8,973 nt of DNA from the NCBI GenBank assembly GCA_029243445.1, contig JAQWSA010000143.1, positions 1 through 8,973 on the forward strand. The letters are read 5' to 3'. The DNA comes from Alphaproteobacteria bacterium (GTDB lineage Bacteria > Pseudomonadota > Alphaproteobacteria > UBA6615). A program made the translations under genes and the position numbers. The first letter of the stretch is position 1. Every line of letters begins with the position of its first letter. Positions 1 to 7,272 of this stretch are shown here, one piece after another. Below the pieces are notes generated by a model. It was given only the letters and a program-made list of their open reading frames with translations. It was not told the DNA's origin and ran no database searches.

Positions 1-771
1 GATGGAGATGAGTATGTAATTAATGGCAGAAAGTGGTGGACTTCGGGGATGGGGGATCCCCGTTGTAAAATAATGATTGTAATGGGCAAGACAGATCCTA
101 TGGCAACAAAGTATCAGCAGCAGTCACAAGTCCTTGTGCCCACAAATACTTTGGGAGTAGAGGTAAAGCGTATGCTTCCAGTGATGGGCTATGACGATGC
201 ACCGCATGGTCATGGTGAGGTGGTATTTAATAATGTTAGGGTACCCATTGAAAATATGATTTTAGGAGAAGGAAGAGGATTTGAAATAGCTCAGGGACGA
301 TTAGGACCAGGTCGAATACACCATTGTATGAGAGTTATTGGTGTTGCTGAACGTGCTTTGGAACTTCTGTGTTTAAGAGCAGCTGAAAGAGAAACTTGGG
401 GTCGTTTGTTAGCGGATAGAGGAATAACTCAAGAACGGATAGCTCAATCGCGTATCGATATTGACATGTGTCGTTTGCTAGTAATGAAAGCGGCTTGGAA
501 AATGGACACGGCAGGTAATAAAGAGGCTAGACAGGAAATAGCTATGATTAAGGTTGCTGCGCCGAAAATGGCTCTTGAGGTAATAGACAGGGCATTACAG
601 ATACATGGCGGAGGAGGAATGACTGATGATTTTCCGATTGCTTACATGTTAGCCCATACGAGGGCTATGCGGTTATTTGACGGCCCTGATGAGGTGCACC
701 GTCAACAAATTGCCCGCCTAGAGTTACGCCGGCAGCTTGGTGGCTATCCTAAGCAACGTTCTTTGGATTAA
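1..771 (+). CDS. Acyl-CoA dehydrogenase, ACAD10/11-type (5' end missing)
   Basis: FAD-dependent flavoprotein acting on acyl-CoA thioesters. The frame is open from base 1, so the gene begins upstream; 256 codons are visible of a family usually near 400, lacking most of the N-terminal helical domain. The fragment opens in the middle beta domain with the flavin-contacting WWTSG motif (fragment residues 12-16). It continues with [12 protein letters not shown] and the C-terminal helical domain, which includes the conserved QIHGGGGM turn and FDGPDEVH near residues 226-233. The Asp of FDG sits where medium-chain dehydrogenase has its catalytic Glu (YEG), which together with the GPDEVH signature places it in the ACAD10/ACAD11-like branch. 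In animals these domains are fused to a kinase and process 4-hydroxyacyl-CoAs through a 4-phospho intermediate. A matching kinase gene lies convergent 3 bp downstream, supporting a similar role here (inference). An ordinary long- or branched-chain substrate remains possible. Confidence 0.93.
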   Translation, partial: DGDEYVINGRKWWTSGMGDPRCKIMIVMGKTDPMATKYQQQSQVLVPTNTLGVEVKRMLPVMGYDDAPHGHGEVVFNNVRVPIENMILGEGRGFEIAQGRLGPGRIHHCMRVIGVAERALELLCLRAAERETWGRLLADRGITQERIAQSRIDIDMCRLLVMKAAWKMDTAGNKEARQEIAMIKVAAPKMALEVIDRALQIHGGGGMTDDFPIAYMLAHTRAMRLFDGPDEVHRQQIARLELRRQLGGYPKQRSLD

Positions 772-774
772 TTA

Positions 775-1878
775 CTAGCTATAATTTTGTTCTCCACGTT
801 CTACGAGTTCCCAGGCCCTATTAGCAAGCTGACGAGTTAGATCACGCCTTAATAAGGCTTCTGGGGAGGCTGCATTTCCCTTTAGTCCACGGTAATAAAC
901 TCCTTGTATTATTGCCGCTAGCCGAAAGAGCGAAAGCACTAAATAGAAGGTCCAATTTTCTATTTTATCACGGTGGGTTAGTGAGCAATATTTTGCAATA
1001 TATTCTCTTTCTGAAGGAATGCCTGCTGTCATAGTGTCAAGACCGCGCATATCACCGAATGATTCTTTTGGCCAATGATAAGGCAGGCAATTATAAGCTA
1101 GGTCCGAAAGTGGATGACCGAGTGTAGATAGTTCCCAGTCTAATACAGCTACAACTTCTGGTTTATTGGGGTGAACAATAAGGTTTTCTAAACGGAAATC
1201 GCCATGTACGATGGTTGTTTCTGTATCATCGGGCATATTTTTTGGTAGCCATAACATTAGTTGATCCATTTCAGCCAAGTCTTCAGTTTTACTGGATTGA
1301 TATTGCTGAGACCAACGGCTTACTTGGCGGCCCATGTAACCGCCTGCACGGCCAAATTTTTGTAAACCTTTTGCTAAATAATCAACTTTATGTAAATGGG
1401 CCAAGGTACTGTTCATAGATTGATAGATTTCTGCTCTTTCTTGGGGTGTTAAATCAGGAAGAGAAGGATCATGAAATATTCGTCCTGCCTTGTGTTCCAT
1501 CAAAAAAAATTCAGTGCCTATAATTGACCTATTTTCACAAAAACCTAATGTTTTTACCACTGGCACAGAAGTATCACTTAAAGTGCTGGTTATAAGATAT
1601 TCCCGATCAACTGCGTGTGCTGACGGTAATAATTCCCCAGGTGGTTTTTTTCTCAGTACATAACTTTTTTCATTTTTATCATTGATCAGAAAGGTCGGAT
1701 TTGACATTCCTCCTTGAAATTGGAATACCTCTATTGGCCCTTTAAAACCCTTAATATGCTCCTCTAGCCAAGCTATTAGGGTATTCGTTTCAAAGCTATG
1801 TTGTGCAAGTACCGCAATCACTTGGTCAGTTCGAGAGAAAGTTCGTTTGGCTGTGCTCACATCGACGTCCGTTTCCAT
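775..1878 (-). CDS. APH-fold phosphotransferase, ACAD10/11 kinase-domain-like
   Basis: Small-molecule kinase of 367 residues with the aminoglycoside phosphotransferase fold. Visible motifs are the nucleotide-binding region GGMSNPTF (56-63) with the likely ATP lysine in VLRKKPPG (K77/K78), then LLPSAHAVDREY (83-94). The catalytic loop is HGDFRLEN (H225, D227, N232) and the metal-binding motif is DWE (D247-E249). RKKPPG...LLPSAHAV...REY and IGTEFFLM are typical of the kinase half of ACAD10/ACAD11 and of bacterial LvaA-like kinases, not of antibiotic-resistance enzymes. In those systems the kinase phosphorylates the 4-hydroxyl of a hydroxyacyl-CoA and a partner dehydrogenase removes the phosphate. 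Here the likely partner is the convergent gene at 1-771. The start lies 6 bp after the MaoC stop with no evident Shine-Dalgarno, so translation is probably coupled to the upstream gene. Family assignment is strong; the substrate is inferred. Confidence 0.92.
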   Translation of the reverse strand: METDVDVSTAKRTFSRTDQVIAVLAQHSFETNTLIAWLEEHIKGFKGPIEVFQFQGGMSNPTFLINDKNEKSYVLRKKPPGELLPSAHAVDREYLITSTLSDTSVPVVKTLGFCENRSIIGTEFFLMEHKAGRIFHDPSLPDLTPQERAEIYQSMNSTLAHLHKVDYLAKGLQKFGRAGGYMGRQVSRWSQQYQSSKTEDLAEMDQLMLWLPKNMPDDTETTIVHGDFRLENLIVHPNKPEVVAVLDWELSTLGHPLSDLAYNCLPYHWPKESFGDMRGLDTMTAGIPSEREYIAKYCSLTHRDKIENWTFYLVLSLFRLAAIIQGVYYRGLKGNAASPEALLRRDLTRQLANRAWELVERGEQNYS

Positions 1879-1884
1879 TTAATA

Positions 1885-2340
1885 TTAGGGATAAATTAAG
1901 CGAATTGTTTGTGCCACGACGGCAGGTCTTTCGCTATTTTCAACTTCTAAGGTGCCTTCTAGCACAACGCGTACTCCATCCTGTTTTGACATTTCGGCAC
2001 TGGAAATAGTTTGTCTTAGTCTAACCCGCGAATCAACGGGAACCATAGCTGTGAATCTTAGTCTTTCTAAACCGTAATTAAGAGTATAGCTATTTTTTTC
2101 AACAATAAAAAATTCATCAGATAAGCCAGGAAATAACGATAATAGTAGAAAACCATGTGCGATTGTTTTACCCCCAGGAACTTCAGAAGCTGCCCTTTCA
2201 GGATTTACATGTATCCATTGATGGTCACCTGTGGCATCAGCAAATTTGTTTATCATTTCTTGACTTATTTTTACCCAATTACTAACTCCTATTTCTTCGC
2301 CAATATGGTTGAGTAAATCATGAGGGTGCACGAAAATCAT
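1885..2340 (-). CDS. MaoC-like hot-dog dehydratase / (R)-enoyl-CoA hydratase
   Basis: A 151-residue single hot-dog protein of the MaoC family, the usual length for stand-alone R-specific enoyl-CoA hydratases. The hydratase-2 signature is visible as FADATGDHQWIHVNPERA (33-50), with catalytic Asp39 and His44, followed by GGKTIAHGF (56-64). The reaction expected from the family is reversible hydration of trans-2-enoyl-CoA to (R)-3-hydroxyacyl-CoA in the cytoplasm. It is the first gene of a two-gene minus-strand operon with the kinase at 775-1878, 6 bp away. Its start has a good ribosome site: AGGAG on the minus strand at 2346-2350, 5 nt before ATG. The divergent operon encodes an (S)-specific hydratase/dehydrogenase, so this enzyme may serve a different stereochemistry or a substituted substrate (inference). 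Confidence 0.92.
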   Translation of the reverse strand: MIFVHPHDLLNHIGEEIGVSNWVKISQEMINKFADATGDHQWIHVNPERAASEVPGGKTIAHGFLLLSLFPGLSDEFFIVEKNSYTLNYGLERLRFTAMVPVDSRVRLRQTISSAEMSKQDGVRVVLEGTLEVENSERPAVVAQTIRLIYP

Positions 2341-2373
2341 AGAAACTCCTTTTGTTTTCTGGCATTTTAGTTG

Positions 2374-2391
2374 CTTTGCATTATAGCAAAG
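2374..2391. promoter_or_regulatory. Inverted repeat CTTTGC-N6-GCAAAG, candidate operator
   Basis: Perfect 6-bp arms (2374-2379 and 2386-2391) flank a 6-bp spacer that is the minus-strand -10 box. The site lies in the 116-bp divergent region between the MaoC-kinase operon and the hydratase/dehydrogenase operon, where a local regulator would be expected to act. A closely related sequence occurs at 7273-7286. The regulator is unknown; none is encoded in this window. Confidence 0.4.
2380..2385 (-). promoter_or_regulatory. Candidate -10 box for the MaoC-kinase operon
   Basis: Read on the minus strand this is a perfect TATAAT, about 40 bp upstream of the MaoC start codon. No good TTGACA-like hexamer lies 16-18 bp further upstream (the 17-bp position reads TACTAA), so the promoter may need an activator. 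The box is exactly the spacer of the inverted repeat at 2374-2391, so a protein bound there would cover it. Confidence 0.5.
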
Positions 2392-2456
2392 TAATACATT
2401 AGTTAGTAGAGCGCATTATTTCAGATACTATTTTTTTAAGAGGAGAAAACATAGCT

Positions 2457-4553
2457 ATGCCTGAAGTTGTTGGTTTTGAATTACGTGGTCGACTAGCTAT
2501 TATTACAATAGATAACCCTCCAGTAAACGCGCTTGGATTAGCAGTTCGGCAAGGTTTGGTTAGTCAGGTTGATCGTGCTTCGTCGGATGAAAAGGTTTCC
2601 GCCATAGTTTTAATTGGTTTAGGTCGTACTTTTCCTGCTGGAGCAGATATTCGTGAATTTGATAAACCAGTTCAAGAACCCCATTTATTGTCTATTATTG
2701 ATCACTGGGATACGATTGAGAAACCTATAATAGCGGCCATTCATGGGACGGCTTTGGGAGGTGGGTTGGAGTTAGCTCTAGGCTGCCATTTTAGGGTTGC
2801 AGTACAGTCAGCAAGGTTTGGTACGCCAGAAGTAAAGCTAGGTATTTTCCCCGGTGCAGCTGGCACTCAAAGATTACCCAGAGTTGCGGGTCTGGATCAC
2901 GCTCTAGAATTAATTGTTTTAGGTGAGCCTATAAACGCTAAAAAAGCTTTTCAGTATGGAATAGTTGATCAGATTATTGAAGGTAATCTGCTCGATGGTG
3001 CAATATATTTTGCAAAAAAAATATTAAAAGAAAAAATGCCAAGGAGTATTTCTAGCCATCCGAGACAGGGAATTGGGTCTCCAGATAATTTTAAGCAGAT
3101 CATCCAGAAATACCGTGATTTGGCTTCGGCTAAAATGAAAGGTCAAGACTCGCCGCATCAGGCTATTGCTAGTGTAATTGATGGGCTAGAGATGCCCTAT
3201 GAGCAGGCTGTAATAAAAGACCGAGAGCGTTTTCCAATCTGTAAGGACAGCGAACAATCTAAGGCATTGCGCTATGCATTTTTTGCAGAAAGGGAAGCTT
3301 CAAAAATACCTGGGGTAGGAAAAAAAATTAGCTCACGTACAATAATTAGTGGCGGAGTTATAGGAGTGGGCACAATGGGTCAAGGTATAGTAATGTGTTT
3401 TGCTAATGCCGGTATACCTGTAAAAGTGGTGGAAAATTCGCACGAAGCACTCGAAAATGGAATTAAAAATATAACCCAAAACTACCAGGGAATGGTTGAT
3501 AGGGGACGTATTAGTGATGAAGAGATGATTAATCGTCTTGATCTAATATCCACAAGTACAGATTATAGTGCCGTGGCTGATTCAGACTTAATAATTGAAG
3601 CTGTTTATGAAAATTTGGAACTAAAAAAAGATATATTTTCTAAACTGGATTCGGTGGTAAAAAAAGGTGCAGTTTTAGCAACTAATACCTCTTACATGGA
3701 TATAAATCAGATAGCTTCAGTTACAAGTAGGCCTGAAGATATAATTGGTCTTCATTTTTTTGTTCCAGCACAAGTAATGAAAATGTTGGAGGTGGTGCGC
3801 ACTAAATATTCATCTCTTGAGGCAATAGCTACTGGCATGCAGCTCGCGAGGATTTTTAAAAAAGTTGGTGGGATAGCTGGGGTAAGCCATGGTTTTGTTG
3901 CTAATCGAAGCCGTGCACCAATGGTTAGGGAAGCAAATTTCTTGGTTGAGGAAGGTGCCAGTCCAGAACAGGTTGACAAAGTACTAAGAGATTTTGGCAT
4001 GCCCATGGGGGTACTGGCGGTAAGTGATATGTCAGGATTAGATGTTAGTTGGAGAATGCGTAAATCGTTGGCGCACTTACGTGATGATGAAGAGAGGTAT
4101 CCATATCTTGCTGATCGTTTGTGCGAAATGGAGCGGTTTGGTCGTAAAACTGGAAGTGGTTGGTATACTTATGGAGAAGGCGGCACCGTTCCCATCCCGG
4201 ATCCCCAGGTGGAAGTAATAGCTAAGGAAGTGGCAATAGAAACAGGCATAGAACGTCGCCAAATAAGTGATTCAGAAATAGCAGATAGATGTCTGTTTGC
4301 AGCGGTTAATGAAGGTGCAAAAATTCTTGAAGAAGGTGTGGCCTACAGGGCTAGTGATATTGATATTATGTGGCAATACGGTTTTGGTTTTCCTCGATGG
4401 CGGGGAGGTATAATGTATCATGCTGATAAAACTGGGTTACCTAATGTACTACAAAAAGTAGAAGAATTTCATTCTGTACATGGAAAATTATGGAAACCAT
4501 CAGATCTATTGAAAGATTTAGTTGCTTCGGGCAGTTCTTTTACCCAGGGTTAA
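2457..4553 (+). CDS. Bifunctional enoyl-CoA hydratase / 3-hydroxyacyl-CoA dehydrogenase (FadB/FadJ-like)
   Basis: A 698-residue cytoplasmic two-domain beta-oxidation enzyme. It hydrates trans-2-enoyl-CoA to (S)-3-hydroxyacyl-CoA and oxidises that to 3-ketoacyl-CoA with NAD+. The N-terminal crotonase domain (about 1-190) shows the oxyanion-hole stretch AGADIREF (61-68), IHGTALGGGLELALG with Glu105, and TPEVKLGIFPGAAGTQRLPR with Glu125, the two catalytic glutamates. The dehydrogenase part starts near 299 with the Rossmann motif GVIGVGTMGQG. It keeps the catalytic set: Ser412 (TNTSYM), His433 (GLHFF), Glu445 (MLEVV) and Asn483 (VANRSRAP). Two C-terminal helical repeats follow to about 690. The length fits the FadB/FadJ/peroxisomal bifunctional class. 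The start has the strong site AAGAGGAG (2438-2445) 11 nt upstream. It heads an operon with the oxidoreductase 7 bp downstream and is divergent from the MaoC-kinase operon. No thiolase gene is in the window. Confidence 0.96.
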   Translation: MPEVVGFELRGRLAIITIDNPPVNALGLAVRQGLVSQVDRASSDEKVSAIVLIGLGRTFPAGADIREFDKPVQEPHLLSIIDHWDTIEKPIIAAIHGTALGGGLELALGCHFRVAVQSARFGTPEVKLGIFPGAAGTQRLPRVAGLDHALELIVLGEPINAKKAFQYGIVDQIIEGNLLDGAIYFAKKILKEKMPRSISSHPRQGIGSPDNFKQIIQKYRDLASAKMKGQDSPHQAIASVIDGLEMPYEQAVIKDRERFPICKDSEQSKALRYAFFAEREASKIPGVGKKISSRTIISGGVIGVGTMGQGIVMCFANAGIPVKVVENSHEALENGIKNITQNYQGMVDRGRISDEEMINRLDLISTSTDYSAVADSDLIIEAVYENLELKKDIFSKLDSVVKKGAVLATNTSYMDINQIASVTSRPEDIIGLHFFVPAQVMKMLEVVRTKYSSLEAIATGMQLARIFKKVGGIAGVSHGFVANRSRAPMVREANFLVEEGASPEQVDKVLRDFGMPMGVLAVSDMSGLDVSWRMRKSLAHLRDDEERYPYLADRLCEMERFGRKTGSGWYTYGEGGTVPIPDPQVEVIAKEVAIETGIERRQISDSEIADRCLFAAVNEGAKILEEGVAYRASDIDIMWQYGFGFPRWRGGIMYHADKTGLPNVLQKVEEFHSVHGKLWKPSDLLKDLVASGSSFTQG

Positions 4554-4560
4554 ATACATA

Positions 4561-5544
4561 ATGCATAAAGTTGTTCGTTGTCATGAATATGGCAGTCCAG
4601 ATGTTTTGCGGGTAGATACGGTTGCAACACGCGAGCCGGGCCCAGGAGAAATAAGGGTTCGTTTACACGCCTGTGCTGTTAACTTTCCAGACATATTATC
4701 ATGTGCTGGTACATATCAAGATAAACCAAAGTTCCCTTTTAGCCCCGGACGTGAATCTGCTGGACAAATAATTGATTGTGCAGACGATGTAACTGAATTT
4801 ATTACAGGTGATAGAGTTATGCTTTGGTGCGCATCTGACCATGATGGCTATGCTGAAGAGGTCACTTTGCCAGCTAAATGCGCGTTTTCAATTCCAAAAT
4901 CAATGAACTATGTTGAAGCCGCAGGGTTTATGTTGGTTTATGGCACAGCCTGGCATGGCTTAGTTGATTGTGGAAGGGTTGTTTCAGGAGAAGTTGTAGC
5001 TATCCACGGAGCTGCCGGAGGTGTTGGGATGGCGGCGGTACAGGTGGCTAAAGCACTAGGTGCTAAGGTAATTGCTAGTGCAGGTAATGATAAAAAACTT
5101 GATATAGTTGCTTCACAAGGAGCTGATTATCTAATTAATTATAATAAAGAAAACACACTTCAACGCATGAAAGAGATCACTAACGGTAGAGGTGTTGATG
5201 TAGTTTTTGATACGGTTGGAGGAGATCTGATGAAATCTTCCATAAGAGCGATAGCTTTTGAAGGTCGTATTCTTATAGTTGGTTTTACAAGTGGTGAACA
5301 TTTTAAAGCACCTACCAATATAATTTTAGTTAAATGGGCCTCGCTAATCTCTGTTCGTTTTGGAAAGTTTTCTCGCGCATATGCTGATCGCACTAATTCA
5401 AATCACAATAAGCTATTAAAGTTATACGAAGCGGGTGTGTTGAAACCCTATGTTGGAAAGACATACCCTTTAAATAAAGCCGCAGATGCTCTTAAGGCAT
5501 TACAGAGACGTGAAATAACTGGTAAAGTTATTTTAACTACTTAA
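4561..5544 (+). CDS. NADPH:quinone oxidoreductase-like MDR enzyme (zeta-crystallin type)
   Basis: A 327-residue zinc-free medium-chain dehydrogenase/reductase. The N-terminal GroES-like catalytic domain shows EPGPGEIRVRLHACAVNFPD (25-44) and FPFSPGRESAG (58-68). The nucleotide-binding Rossmann domain has HGAAGGVGMAAVQVAKALGA (149-168), then GADYLINY and VFDTVGG (215-221). The ending REITGKVIL is typical of the family. Members reduce quinones or alpha,beta-unsaturated carbonyls with NADPH. In an acyl-CoA operon an enoyl-thioester or enone reductase role is plausible but not shown. I chose the ATG at 4561, 7 bp after the upstream stop with AGGG at 4546-4549. An in-frame TTG at 4522 would add 13 residues that do not look like the family and would overlap the upstream gene. 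Confidence 0.92.
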   Translation: MHKVVRCHEYGSPDVLRVDTVATREPGPGEIRVRLHACAVNFPDILSCAGTYQDKPKFPFSPGRESAGQIIDCADDVTEFITGDRVMLWCASDHDGYAEEVTLPAKCAFSIPKSMNYVEAAGFMLVYGTAWHGLVDCGRVVSGEVVAIHGAAGGVGMAAVQVAKALGAKVIASAGNDKKLDIVASQGADYLINYNKENTLQRMKEITNGRGVDVVFDTVGGDLMKSSIRAIAFEGRILIVGFTSGEHFKAPTNIILVKWASLISVRFGKFSRAYADRTNSNHNKLLKLYEAGVLKPYVGKTYPLNKAADALKALQRREITGKVILTT

Positions 5545-5617
5545 TATGCCCAATATAATACGATTATAAGTACGGCATTGCTTAAAAAAGGTCTTTATTT
5601 TGCAGAAATATTTTATA

Positions 5618-6040
5618 TCAGCCTTTTTGGGGAGGAAGGGAATAAGTGCCGGTAGCGTGGGCAATTGGTTCGCTATCTCCATCAGATAATAGCGTAACTT
5701 GAAGCACTGCAAGCCGTTTTCCTAGTTTCATAATTTGGCATTCTGCTATTATATCTGATTTTTTTGGCAGACGCAGAAAATTAATATTTAAACTTGTTGT
5801 TACTGCCAGTTCTACCTGCCCAATAGCTCCCATCAAAGCGGCATACATAGAAAAATCAGCAAGTCCCATCATGGCTGGTCCGCTAATAGTGCCACCCGGT
5901 CGTATAGAAATATCATTAAAAGGCATTCTTACGCTCGCATGTCCATTACCAATAGTTTCTGCTCTAAAACCTAGTTGATAGGCTTGAGGTAATTGGCTTT
6001 TAGAAAAATCATTAAAAATCTTAGGTGTAATTTTGTTCAT
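5618..6040 (-). CDS. PaaI-type hot-dog acyl-CoA thioesterase
   Basis: A 140-residue single hot-dog protein, the usual length for PaaI-family thioesterases, which hydrolyse acyl-CoA or aryl-CoA to the free acid and CoA. The family signature appears as RPGGTISGPAMMGLADFSMY (47-66): a GG turn followed by the central helix with Asp62 at the usual catalytic acid position. The ending IAHATGTYSLP is also typical. It is convergent with the oxidoreductase (73-bp gap) and divergent from the oxidoreductase at 6207. A housekeeping role of releasing CoA from stalled intermediates fits the neighbouring genes (inference). The ATG at 6040 is the only plausible start: an in-frame stop lies 7 codons upstream, and the leader reads ACACCCGCC with no Shine-Dalgarno, so initiation is weak or leaderless. 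Confidence 0.9.
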   Translation of the reverse strand: MNKITPKIFNDFSKSQLPQAYQLGFRAETIGNGHASVRMPFNDISIRPGGTISGPAMMGLADFSMYAALMGAIGQVELAVTTSLNINFLRLPKKSDIIAECQIMKLGKRLAVLQVTLLSDGDSEPIAHATGTYSLPPQKG

Positions 6041-6206
6041 GGCGGGTGTATTGATTAGTTATAAGTATATAATGTTTAAATTAATTAGAATACTAAAGCG
6101 ACTGTCTGAATATAACTATTTACAACTTTTATTATTCATTTATCAATTAATGTATTCGTAGAATCATAAATTAATAATAAATTAATTCTATGGGAGAGAA
6201 GTAATT
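6041..6206. promoter_or_regulatory. AT-rich divergent intergenic region with repeated TAAATTAAT
   Basis: This 166-bp spacer must hold promoters for both the thioesterase (-) and the Gfo/Idh gene (+). On the minus strand TATACT at 6064-6069 could be a -10 box. On the plus strand TTTACA (6119-6124), 16 bp and TATCAA (6141-6146) form a weak promoter-like pair. TAAATTAAT occurs three times, at 6077-6085, 6167-6175 and 6178-6186, the last two 11 bp apart. Everything here is AT-rich, so chance matches are likely. Confidence 0.35.
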
Positions 6207-7208
6207 ATGATTAATGCAGCTGTAGTTGGACTAGGATGGTGGGGTAAGCACGTATGTAGAGCACTAACTGCAAATAGTAAAAGTATGCGTGTGGTAAGGG
6301 GTATAGAACTTGATCCGGACCCAGTTGTTGGCTTAGCTAAAGAGATAGGTTTTAAACTTTCAAGTGATTTTCAGGATGCACTTGATGATCCGGGAGTAGA
6401 CGGAGTTATTTTAACAACACCACATTCAACACATGAGGAACTTGTGCTGAGAGCTGCAGCGGCAGGAAAACAGGTATTTTGTGAGAAACCTCTTTCATTG
6501 ACAGCAGCAAGTGCTAAAAAGATGGTTAAAGCATGTGCGGAATCTGGACTAGTTTTGGGTTTAGGCCATGAAAGGCGTTATGAACCGGCAATGGAAGAAG
6601 TTGCACGAATGGTTAAGAACGGTAATTTAGGTACAATTCTTCATGTAGAAGGGCACTATTCTCATGATAAATTTGCCCCTCTTGATTCAGATAATTGGAG
6701 AGGATCTTTAGTTCAGGCACCCGCTGCCGGATGGACAGGGATGGGAGTGCATCTAACTGATATGTTGATTAGTATGCTAGGTCCAATTACTGAAATAAGG
6801 GCCATTTCTGCAAAACGCGTTCTTGATTTGCCAAGCGGTGATGTTGTCAGTACTCAGTTTAGTTTTGCTGACAATACTACTGGTTCTATAAATGTAGTTT
6901 CGGCCACGCCCTTTTATGGACGTTTTGCCGTATATGGTGAGTTGGGCTGGGTAGATATACAAGAGATGGCTCACCCCGAAGACATTGGCCCGACACACAT
7001 GACTATTTGCAATAAAGAGGGTAAACGTGAATTAAAGATTTTTGAACCAATTGATACAGTAACCCTGAATTTTGATGCTTGGGCAGATGCTGCAGCTGGC
7101 AATGGAACTTATCGTTTTACAGATATGGAACGTATTTCTAATGTTGCTGTATTGGAGGCCTTAGCAAAATCAACTCAAACAGGCCAAGCAGAAATCGTCG
7201 ACAATTAG
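6207..7208 (+). CDS. Gfo/Idh/MocA-family NAD(P)-dependent oxidoreductase
   Basis: A 333-residue cytoplasmic dehydrogenase. The N-terminal Rossmann domain begins AAVVGLGWWGKH (4-15) with the G-x-G-x-x-G-like dinucleotide motif. TPHSTHEEL (71-79) and FCEKPLSLT (91-99) follow, the latter with the conserved EKP lysine K94. The C-terminal alpha/beta domain has GWTGMGVHLTDMLISMLG (175-192), carrying the usual catalytic His182 and Asp185. Family members oxidise or reduce sugars, inositols and other polyols or cyclic imines with NAD(P); the substrate cannot be read from sequence. The start is supported by GGGAG at 6192-6196, 10 nt upstream. It is followed after 201 bp by the M24-family gene on the same strand, so the two may work on one substrate, but the gap leaves room for a separate promoter. 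Confidence 0.93.
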   Translation: MINAAVVGLGWWGKHVCRALTANSKSMRVVRGIELDPDPVVGLAKEIGFKLSSDFQDALDDPGVDGVILTTPHSTHEELVLRAAAAGKQVFCEKPLSLTAASAKKMVKACAESGLVLGLGHERRYEPAMEEVARMVKNGNLGTILHVEGHYSHDKFAPLDSDNWRGSLVQAPAAGWTGMGVHLTDMLISMLGPITEIRAISAKRVLDLPSGDVVSTQFSFADNTTGSINVVSATPFYGRFAVYGELGWVDIQEMAHPEDIGPTHMTICNKEGKRELKIFEPIDTVTLNFDAWADAAAGNGTYRFTDMERISNVAVLEALAKSTQTGQAEIVDN

Positions 7209-7272
7209 AAATATGATGTTAAAGTACCTTAAAATTAATTAGTTTATAATTGAATGAGATTGTAAGACAGTA

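Noticed and set aside
775..1878. Antibiotic-resistance aminoglycoside kinase
   Set aside because: RKKPPG, LLPSAHAV and the acyl-CoA gene context fit the ACAD10/11 kinase group instead.
1215..2009. Small plus-strand open frames inside the kinase and MaoC genes
   Set aside because: They lie antisense to well-supported genes, have no ribosome sites or recognisable motifs, and are frame shadows.
3752..4262. Minus-strand open frames inside the hydratase/dehydrogenase gene
   Set aside because: Opposite-strand shadows of a conserved coding region with no independent support.
4522..4560. Longer start (TTG at 4522) for the quinone oxidoreductase
   Set aside because: It overlaps the upstream coding end, adds residues unlike the family, and the ATG at 4561 gives the normal family N-terminus 7 bp after the upstream stop.
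4561..5544. Calling the MDR enzyme an acryloyl-CoA reductase (AcuI) to complete a DMSP pathway
   Set aside because: Its N-terminus (GSPDVLRV, PGPGEIRVR) is of the zeta-crystallin/quinone oxidoreductase type, not the YhdH/AcuI type.
5554..5628. Hairpins in the convergent gap (TATAAT-ACG-ATTATA at 5554-5568; AAAAAGG/CCTTTTT at 5585-5628) as terminators
   Set aside because: The first stem is AT-only with no adjacent T-run; the second has a 30-nt loop and overlaps the thioesterase coding end.
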